A DNA stretch of 64,000 bases, taken from positions 55,386,074-55,450,073 of the forward strand of contig OX104113.1 of NCBI GenBank assembly GCA_944474755.1, given 5' to 3'. The translations under genes were made by a program, and so were the position numbers. Positions 56,469-64,000 of the stretch are shown piece after piece (position 1 is the first letter of the stretch; each line of letters starts with the position of its first letter). This stretch comes from Limnoperna fortunei. Taxonomy: Eukaryota > Mollusca > Bivalvia > Mytilida > Modiolidae. Under the pieces are notes generated by a model. That model was not told the origin of the DNA, ran no database searches, and worked only from the letters and a program-made list of their open reading frames with translations.

Positions 56469-58690
56469 TTTAATTAATGCGACATAATCAGAGTATTGTA
56501 ACAACTGTGCGTTAAATTTCCAATAACCTTTACCACGCTTAGCTAAAGATACAGAAAAACTAAAGAGTATAGCTGAGTAATCTGTTCTATAGCCTGGTAT
56601 TATGTCTGTCTTTTTTAACAGAGAATAAAGATCCTCAGATACTAAGAAATAGTAAATTCTACTCTGTTTAATTGGAGAGTGCTGCCGCCAGGTGTATTTA
56701 CGAGTAGTAGGATTACATATCCTCCATGGGTCAACTAAATTATATGTTTCTATAATTTCTTGAACTTTTGCTCTACAGTTTGTATGTCTATCATGTAAAA
56801 TATTGTGTGTGTGTCAATACAAGTGTCATGAACAAAATTCCAATCACCACATAATATAATACATGAATTCTTATATAAAGTAATGTTTTGGAAAATATCA
56901 ATAAATAACTGATGTTCATCAGTATTATAACCATATAAAGTCACAAGTGTAAACCTTTGGTTTTTTACAGTCAAATCCATCACAATGTATCTACCATTGG
57001 CAACTGATTCTGTATTATTCACTGTAATGTCTAGACCTTTCTTAAATAAAATACAGACCCCAGCACTTCTGCTATTACAATGACTGAAAAAAATTTTTGA
57101 CCCCTACTCATCTTCTCAGTTTTTTTCTACATCTTTTTAGCTCACCTGACCCAAAGGGTCATGTGAGCTATTGTTATCACTTTGCGTCCGTCGTCGTCGT
57201 CGGCGTCTGTAAACTTTTTACATTTTAATCTTCTTCTCTGAAACCACTTGGCCAATTGAAACCAAACTTGGCCATAATGTTCATTGGATGGACCTTTACA
57301 AAGTTTGTGTTTTTTATTTTGATTGGTAAACCAATATGGCCGCCACCTCAAGACTTAGTTTAACATAGGACCCTATGGGAAAAAAGTTAAAAAGGGCTTC
57401 TTCTCTGAAACCGTTTAACCAATCAAAACTAAACCTACTAGCAATATTGTTTGGATGGTCCTCTATAAAGTTTGTGTTTTTGATGGGAATTGGAAATTCA
57501 AAATGGCGGCCACCGCAGGACTTAGTTTAACATAGAACCCTATGGGAAAAAGTTTTAAAAGGCTTCTTCTCTGAAACCGGTTAATCAATGGAAACAAAAA
57601 CTTACTAGCAATATTGTTTGGATGGTCCTCTATAAAGTTTGTGTTTTTTATGGCAATTGGAAATTCAAAATGGCTGCCACCGCAGGACTTAATTAAACAT
57701 AGGACCCTATGGGAAAAAGTTTGAAAGGCTTCTTTTCTGAAACCGGTCAACCAATGGAAAGAAAACTTACTAGCAATATTGTTTGGATGGTCCTCTATAA
57801 AGTTAATGTTTTTTTATCCCAATCGGAAATTCAAAATGGCCGCCACTGCAGGACTTGGTTTAACATTCGACCCTATGAGAAAAAAGTTTAAAAGGGCTTC
57901 TTCTCTGAAACCGTTTAACCAATCAAAACAAAACTTACTAGCAATACTGTTTGGATGGTCCTCTATAAAGTTTATGTTTTTTATGGCAATTGGAAATTCA
58001 AAATGGCCGCTACCGCAGGACTTAGTTTAACATGGGACCCTATGGGAAAAAGTTTTTAAAGGCATTTTCTCTGAAACCGGTTAATCAATGGAAACAAAAA
58101 CTTACTAGCAATATTGTTTGGATGGTCCTCTATAACGTTTATGTTTTTTATGGCAATTGGAAATTCAAAATGGCCGCTACCGCAGGACTTAGTTTAACAT
58201 AGGACCCTATGGGAAAAAGCTTTTAAAGGCTTCTTCTCTGAAACTGGTTAATCAATGGAAACAAAAACTTACTAGCAATATTGTTTGGATGGTCCTTTAT
58301 AAAGTTTATGTTTTTTATGGCAATTGGAAATTCAAAATGGCCGCCACCCCCGCAGGACTTAGTTTAACATAGGACCCAATGGCAAATAAAAAAAATCTTC
58401 TCTATACAACGGGTTAACCAATGAAACAAAGCTTTCTAGTAATATTGTTTGGATGGTCCTATTTAAAGTTTATTGAAAATTACAGGACTTACTTTAACAT
58501 CAGGGAAATGCCATCTTCATTGCCTATAAAATCAGGTGAGCGATACAGGCTCTTAAGAGCCTCTGGTTTACTGTGTGTTTCTTGAAAACACAATTTCAGC
58601 ATTTTTCTCTCTAGCCCATGCAAACATATCTAGTCTCTTATTTTTATTGGAGAACAGCCCCCTTACATTCATTGATAATACTGTAATGTT
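56469..58690 (-). pseudogene. LINE ORF2 apurinic-type endonuclease, split
   Basis: The N-terminal part (about 58,690-58,567) reads LSMNVRGLFSNKNKRLDMFA, then WAREKNAEIV. After the insertion at 57,139-58,566 the domain resumes with FFSHCNSRSAGVCILFKKG, the NGRYIVMDL strand and IILCGDWNFV, the EEP metal-site motif. Stops (TGA and TAG in place of Trp codons near 57,110) and a frameshift near 56,790 show decay. The remaining part (TYNLVDPWRI, then YTWRQHSP) continues to 56,472. Confidence 0.82.
57139..58566 (+). mobile_element. AGCTCACC-family element inserted in the LINE, ~167-bp repeats
   Basis: Starts AGCTCACCTGACCCAAAGGG and ends with palindrome AGGCTCTTAAGAGCCT plus CTGG. Repeat units (CTTAGTTTAACATAGGACCC) are at 57354, 57531, 57688, 57854, 58021, 58188 and 58358, mostly 157-177 bp apart. 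Each has TTCAAAATGGCNGCC, an exact or near YY1-like AAAATGGCGGC. Non-coding. Confidence 0.85.
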
Positions 58691-59255
58691 TTCATACATT
58701 CTAATGCACTTCGAAAATGAATATTTTACAGAGCAAGTTGAATATTACACAGTTTGAGAGTATCCTCACACACACATTCACACACTCATACATAAGATGT
58801 CACATTGAATTGATAAAATTAATTTACTATTGAACTTTAAAGCAGTTTTGTTTGGATCTACTTTAGTTGTAAACACTTAATATGGAATTCCATGAATAAA
58901 AAAGTAGGAGTTATTTCCCATGTCATGTTGCCCTACAGAACTCAAAAAGTTCAAATTTGACAAGTTAACAGGTACAATAAATTTCAGATTCACAAAGTTA
59001 AAGGATACAATAAATAATGATTTATTCAGTATGTATGTTGCATTTCTACATAGGTAGGGGAAAAATGGGGGGAGGTACCATTAATAATGTGGACAACTAC
59101 AACAACACAGCAGTATTAGAGATTGACGGGTAATAACTAATGCTTTTTATGTTTGAACAGACGATTATAACACAACTAAGAACATTTCTATGTAAGAAAT
59201 GAAGAATGATTCATTGAACCATGAATATATTAGCTGATATATACATGTATATACC
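58691..59255 (-). other. LINE interior between ORF1 and ORF2, no frame kept
   Basis: AT-rich sequence with no frame of note; it corresponds in position to the ORF1-ORF2 junction of the LINE or a later insertion. Confidence 0.45.
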
Positions 59256-59660
59256 TTAATCTTTTTTCCTAAGTTTTTCTTCAATGTTATCAAAGAGATT
59301 AAATTTAATTCTTACTCCTGATCTTGTTTTTCCATACACTGATCCATTAAAGTACCAGACACTGTCCAATTTCTTTGTCTCTGATAATCTTGATATCAGT
59401 CCCATGTTGTGTTGTGTCACATCATCCACTAATTTAATGCCAGCTTTTGGTAATTTCTTTTTCTCTCTCATGATTCTGGACTTTACATCAGAGTTTATAA
59501 GTTTGACAATAATTGGTCTTATTTGTCCTTGTTTTGTTGGTATCCTGTGAATAGCTTGTATTTCACTCTTTGCAACAGTAACATTCAGTTGTTCTTTTAT
59601 TGCAATTTTATTCACGAATATTTCCCTCAGTTCTTCATGTGCCTGCTCTGGGTAGTGCAT
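59256..59660 (-). pseudogene. LINE ORF1p-like C-terminal fragment
   Basis: 134 codons. The sequence HRIPTKQGQIRPIIVKLINS followed by DVKSRIMREKKKL and VDDVTQHNMGL matches the RNA-binding C-terminal half of L1/Tx1 ORF1 proteins (HR..K....RPIIV.F......R..I, then DDxT..N). The N-terminal coiled coil is missing. It lies just upstream of ORF2 on the same strand, supporting one element. Confidence 0.65.
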
Positions 59661-59756
59661 AACCTTTAAATCTTAAAATCTTATTTGCTTTTCAAATTCA
59701 AATTAATAGTGTGCAGCATGGATGACTGAATTTTTTTTTAGTATTTTTATAATTTG

Positions 59757-60200
59757 AATTGATTGATTGAATGTTTGCTTTACATCCAGCAAGCAGTATT
59801 TCAGCTATATTCAGGACAGGAACAAGTTAACAAACAATACATCAATTGAAAAAGGGGTGGGATGGGACACAGGGAACAAAATTTCGACCGCCTCTGGAAA
59901 AGTATGGAGTATTGGGTAGGGTTGGAGAATTTAGCCTTTTGCAGCGGCTACAATGAGCCTACTCTTTTTCAAAATCTACAAAAGGGATCTGTATCGTGCA
60001 AGGAGCGTGGCTCTCTCCAAACACGTTACCCACTATGGTCCGTGGTCAGGCTTTCCATATTATGACCTGACAACCCCCAAGGATAGGGTTCCCCCTATCT
60101 GCCACCCGGGGATGCGCTCGGCTGCTCTGTGGGTTGAGCCCTGGGAACTGTCCCAGTATGGTCCGGACTCCCAGAAGAAAGTTCAAGGCAGAGGTGATAT
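59757..60200 (-). repeat. Dispersed SINE-like repeat, copy 3 (inverted)
   Basis: Inverse of the copies at 31,009 and 32,630, with the (AATC)n-type tail at 59,757-59,775. Its plus-strand 67-codon frame (MGHREQNFDRLWKSMEYW...) is shared with the antisense frame of copy 2. Confidence 0.7.
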
Positions 60201-60545
60201 TCTTAGTGTTATAGAATATGAAACGGAGTGGACATGATCTTTGCTCCAGAGATTGTACTAGAATGGCATGGGTTGTTTCTTTTCCTTTTTTATACTTTTG
60301 TGTGTAGATGCAATTAAACAGCAGTTACATGGTATCATTCTAGATTGCCGATTCCAAAATTGCTGACATTATATGTTACGAATGATTTTAGAAAAAAGTT
60401 GTTAGTTCATATATCAATTTCATGACATTCATAAGATAATCGTAATTTTGCAGATTCCTTGTATGAGTTTGTGGGTACGATTCAAGTTAAAGTTGAAAAA
60501 GTCAAACTCTATACATCTGGCTCTTACAAGATCTTAGTTTGGGTT
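60201..60545. other. Intergenic DNA, no gene recognised
   Basis: Nothing identified beyond AT-rich sequence. Confidence 0.4.
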
Positions 60546-60850
60546 CTAAAAGATATTTTCATCTACTGTTTGTGCCATGTTAGGGTTGAAGTAAGTGTTG
60601 TACACCACTCTCATTGGAATCATCGAATTATCGGCAGCTCTCTGACAAAGTTCAACATTCACCTTTGGGCTATGAGTCTCTTCATAGTTTGGTTCGTGGT
60701 CATGGTCAGTGGTTTTCAAAAGCTGATCCTCATCAGTGTTGTCAGTAGTATGAGCCCTACCAGGACAGCTCCTCGGTTGTACTGAATACCAGATGAGTTT
60801 TGTCTATCTTCGGATTATCAGTAGCCCCCTGCTAAGAGATTGACTCCTCT
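60546..60850 (-). pseudogene. Degenerate FLYWCH zinc-finger fragment
   Basis: The minus strand reads IWYSVQPRSCPGRAHTTDN, then DHDHEPN and later VNVELCQRAADNSMIPMRVV followed by YN. This follows the FLYWCH pattern (W.C....CP.RAHT...H.H.PN), with the first Cys replaced (WYS). The downstream helix with Pro and Tyr matches the linker in FLYWCH/MULE proteins. The frame is open for about 75 codons upstream of TAG at 60,546-60,548, with a stop near 60,800. It is short enough to be missed by a simple ORF scan because it has no start codon. It is unrelated at the DNA level to the 51,457 copy as far as can be seen. Confidence 0.55.
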
Positions 60851-61633
60851 GATCTTTTTTATGATAGTTGCTTGATCCATTTTTAGCTCACCTGACCCAA
60901 AGGGTCAGTGTGAGCTGTTCTCTTCACTTGGCGTTGGTTGTCGTCGTTAGCCATAAACTTTTCACATTCCTATCTTTTTCATCAAACACTTTTGGCCAAT
61001 TTGAACCAAACTTGGCAGGAATGTGTATTGGGTGGTTCTTTACAATGGCTATCAGGACCATTCATGTGTTTTGATTGGCTGAATTAAAAAATTCTTCTTA
61101 TAAACTGCTTGGCAGATTGATTTGAAATATTGCAGAAATGTAGTTCAGATGGTCCTCCACAAAGTTTGAGTTTTATGTGCCGAATCAAAATCCAAAATGG
61201 CTGCCACCATGGAACAGGACCCTATGGGAAAAACACAGATTCCTAGACGAAACTGTTCCACACAATGAAGCCAAATTATGAAGAAATGAAGGTTTAATAG
61301 ATATCTTCTTATTTTTTTAGTTTTTTAGCCAATTGGAAATTCAACATGGCTGCTAGGGCCATTAATGTGTTCTGATCGGCTGAATTTTAAATTTCTTCTT
61401 ACAGACCTCTTGGCAAGATTAATTTTTAATATTGCAGAAATGTACCATAGATAGTCCTCTACAATGCTTGAGTTTTTGTGCCAATCCTAAATCCAAGATG
61501 GCCATCATCACAGGACTTAGTTTAACATAAGACCCTATGGGAAAAACATACAAATAGCTTCTTTTCTGGAACTGTTCCACACAATGAAACCAAATTATGC
61601 AGAAATGAAGCTTGGATAGTTATCTTATTAGGA

Positions 61634-61880
61634 CCCCGCCCTATAGTGATCAGTCTATCCATCAGTGCCTCTGTCTGTGTGTCCGTCTGTGCGTCCGTCT
61701 GAACTAATTGTGTCCGGACTGTAACTTTTTTATCTTTTGAGATAGGCTTTTGATATTTGGAATGTGGGTAGATAATATCAAGGCGATGTGTCACATACCA
61801 TGGTTGATGACCTTTGACCTTGACATCAAGGTCCACGGGGCCCACAGAGATGGTTACCATCTCACTGATATCTAGTTATT
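61634..61880 (+). repeat. Dispersed GATCAGTC/TCCG repeat, copy 2 (nested)
   Basis: Begins ACCCCGCCCTATAGTGATCA and ends ACTGATATCTAGTTA. It includes GATGACCTTTGACCTTGACA near 61,807. Same family as 35,391-35,625 and inserted in the 60,885 element. Confidence 0.75.
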
Positions 61881-62165
61881 TTTAGTTTTTTGAGCCAGTA
61901 AGAAATTCCAGTTGCCTGCCAGGGCCATTACATGTTCTGATTGAATGAATTTAAAAAATCTTTATCTCACAAACTGCTTGACAGATTAATTTGAAATATT
62001 TGCAGCAATGTACCTTATATTTTCCATTACAAAGTTTGAGTTTTTTGTGCCGATCTAAAATCCAAGATGGCCACCACTGTGGAACACAGCTTAACATATG
62101 ACCCTAAGGGAAAGCCATACAAACAGTTTCTTCTCTGAAATTGTCCCCACAATTAAACCAAACTA

Positions 62166-63212
62166 GAGTAAAAAAACTGTGAGCAATGCTCACCATTGAG
62201 ACCCCCCGCTTCATGATTTCTTCAAAAATGCACGTGTTCTTACTTATAAACTTGAAACTTAATCTAGTGTAGGAAGAGTTGCAGATAAAACATGGGAACC
62301 CCATCCCTCCCCCACCTCAAAAGAATAGCAATGTCCATTTTTTTCTGGGAAAACCCAAATATCATTCCGATCAAAATGTTAAATATCAGGTGCACAATGG
62401 CGCTATGTGACAGATTCCATTCAGTGGTGTAGGAGGAGTTTCACATAAGAGATGGGTATCCCCTTATGTCAATGACAATGTCCATGTTATTCTATGGGAA
62501 ACCCCAAATATCATTCTGATTAAAATGTTAAATATCTCCTGCACAATGGCACTATGTGACAAGGATTCTGTGTAAGTTTCATCAAATTCCATTCAGTGGT
62601 GTAGGAGGAGTTGCAAATAAGAGATGGGTATCCCCTTAGGTCAATGAAAAAGTCCATGTTTTTCTATGGGAAACCCCAAATATTATTCCGATCAAAATGC
62701 TAAATATCTCCTGCACAATGGCACTATGTGATAAGGATTCTGTGCAAGTTTCATCAAATTCCATTCAGTGGTGTAGGAGGTCAGTTTCACATAAGAGATG
62801 GGTATCCCCTTCGGTCAATGACAAAGTCCATGTTTTTCTATGGGAAACCCCAAATATTATTCCGATCAAAATGCTAAATATCTCCTGCACAATGGCACTA
62901 TGTGACAAGGATTCTATGTAAGTTTCATCAAATTCCATTCAGTGGTGTAGGAGGAGTTGCACATAAGAGATGGGTATCCCCTTAAGTCAATGACAAAGTC
63001 CATGTTTTTCTATGGGAAACCCCAAATATCATTCTGATCAAATGTTAAATATCTCCTGCACAATGGCACTATGTGACAAGGATTCTGTGTAAGTTTCATC
63101 AAATTCCATTCAGTGGTGTAGGAGGAGTTGCAAATAAGAGAAAGTGTAACGGACGGACGGACAGACACCCCCATCACTATATACCCCCCGCTTTTCAAGC
63201 GGGTAGTATAAT
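62166..63212 (+). mobile_element. Nested element with five ~172-bp repeats
   Basis: Starts near GAGCAATGCTCACCATTGAG with ACCCCCCGCTTCATG and ends CTATATACCCCCCGCTTTTC plus AAGCGGG. Units (CAGTGGTGTAGGAGGAGTT) recur at about 62422, 62594, 62766, 62940 and 63111. A CGGACGGACGGACAGACA tract lies near 63,150. Non-coding; inserted into the 60,885 element. Confidence 0.85.
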
Positions 63213-63698
63213 AATGCAGAAGTCAATCTTGGATAGTTACCTTATTATTTTGAGTTTTCCAGCTGATAGGAAATTCAGCATGGCTGCAGAGCTGCAAAAG
63301 TGTTCTTACTGGCTGAAATTTCAAAATTTGTTTCCTCTCAAATCTTTAAGGAATTGTGATATTGTAGAAATGCACCTCAGATTGTCCTCTACTAATTTTG
63401 AGTTTTTTGTTTCCATCCAAAATACAGGATTGCTGCCACCATGGAACATCAGATTCATAATCCAACACGGACGCCATTATGAAACATAACTTAACATAGG
63501 ATTGTATGGGTAAAGCATACAAACAGCTTCTCAGAAACTGTCCTACAAATTGATTCTGATTGGAAATTCAACATGACAACATTCATAGAAACAGCATATT
63601 TGCATAAACTCTGTTGCATTTAATATTAAAATTTACATGAAAAAACATGTCTCCTTAAAAGTTTTTTATTAATCAGGTGAGTGATATATGCTCTTAAG

Positions 63699-64000
63699 AC
63701 AAATGCGCACTCTGACAAATGTAGTACTGTTCTAATTCTTTACGTGATTAATTAAATCAAAATTGACACCAAAGTTATTTCTTAAAATACTTGATTATGT
63801 CTGATATGCTGACAGGGTGCAAAATGTTCTTTTTTAAGAATATGGAAATGGGGTGCTTTGTCAATGTACAGATTTGGAGAAATCTGCACAATGAAATCTA
63901 CAAAAATTGTTAAGTTTGGTAGTAGGACATGTAGAAGTTTTCATAAATAAAATACGATTATTTAATTTAACACTTTCTAACTAATAAAAATATTGAACTG
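63699..64000. other. Intergenic DNA, no gene recognised
   Basis: AT-rich with nothing identified before the window edge. Confidence 0.4.

Larger units (their letters stand above)
52205..59700 (-). mobile_element. L1/Tx1-like LINE, degraded and split by two insertions
   Basis: Reading the minus strand from right to left: ORF1 C-terminal part (59,660-59,256), endonuclease N-terminus (about 58,690-58,567), an insertion (57,139-58,566), rest of the endonuclease (57,138-56,469), a second insertion (54,518-56,468), the reverse transcriptase (54,517-about 53,000) and the C-terminal region (52,970-52,210). The two inserts total about 3.4 kb. Frameshifts and stops show it is dead. The 3' end has no clear poly-A. 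Confidence 0.85.
60885..63698 (+). mobile_element. AGCTCACC-family element with nested insertions
   Basis: Starts AGCTCACCTGACCCAAAGGG and ends with a degraded CAGGTGAGTGATATATGCTC. The repeated internal words (TTGAAATATTGCAGAAATGT, CAAGATGGCCATC, AACATAAGACCCTATGGG) match the 24,508 element. It is interrupted by repeats at 61,634-61,880 and 62,166-63,212. Confidence 0.75.

Noticed and set aside
60459..60785. 108-codon plus-strand ORF
   Set aside because: No domain match; the opposite strand carries the FLYWCH-like coding signal.
44902..64000. Downstream SPRYD7 exons
   Set aside because: Looked for sequence matching the rest of the SPRY domain (TYDH..LN.YLNG, YPVVYVDD) on the plus strand and found none. 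They probably lie outside the window.

Overview
The window is a repeat-dominated, AT-rich stretch of an animal nuclear genome, most likely a bivalve mollusc. The grounds are intron-like spacing, one exon of the metazoan gene SPRYD7, Tc1, piggyBac and L1/Tx1-type elements, a tRNA-derived SINE, and many short-unit tandem-repeat elements of the style seen in bivalve genomes. The species assignment is inference. No complete, intact host gene is present, and nothing here is prokaryotic or viral.

Region 1 (1-19,000) is a head-to-tail chain of eight same-orientation repeat elements, named here X1, Y1, X2, Y2, X3, B1, B2 and C. Each begins with a small hairpin followed by a GGNCTTTCCAC-like motif. 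Each then carries blocks of TGACCT half-sites and a GGGAGATAACTCC core, and ends in a conserved TTGGCGGAA block, an AAT-rich tract and zero to four terminal hairpins. The hairpin stem matches the 5' motif of the same subfamily. X and Y have different 5' halves but share their 3' half. In B1, B2 and C one internal module of 155 bp has expanded to 14, 8 and 16 copies; Y1, Y2 and a short relative at 31,859 carry one. The architecture resembles Helentron-associated (HINE) or 'pearl'-type bivalve elements, but no autonomous partner is visible.

Region 2 (19,000-33,500) is intergenic or intronic DNA with a LINE 3'-end remnant, reverse-orientation fragments of the region 1 family, a second repeat family with AGCTCACC...CTAG ends (the 'AGCTCACC family'), SINE copies with target-site duplications, and several hairpin elements.

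Region 3 (33,500-49,150) holds a piggyBac fragment cut by Tc1 copy 1, a tRNA-derived SINE, a 2.4-kb foldback element, a 723-bp inverted-terminal-repeat element, Tc1 copy 2 (one premature stop), a SPRYD7 exon 100 bp downstream of it, an element with 27-bp inverted ends and 52-bp internal repeats, and an element built of eight 167-bp repeats.

Region 4 (49,150-64,000) contains two FLYWCH zinc-finger fragments on opposite strands, and a minus-strand L1/Tx1-like LINE (52,205-59,700) split by two insertions of the AGCTCACC family. A further, multiply nested copy of that family lies at the right end. The nesting gives a relative history: LINE first, AGCTCACC-family insertions later, then smaller repeats inside those.
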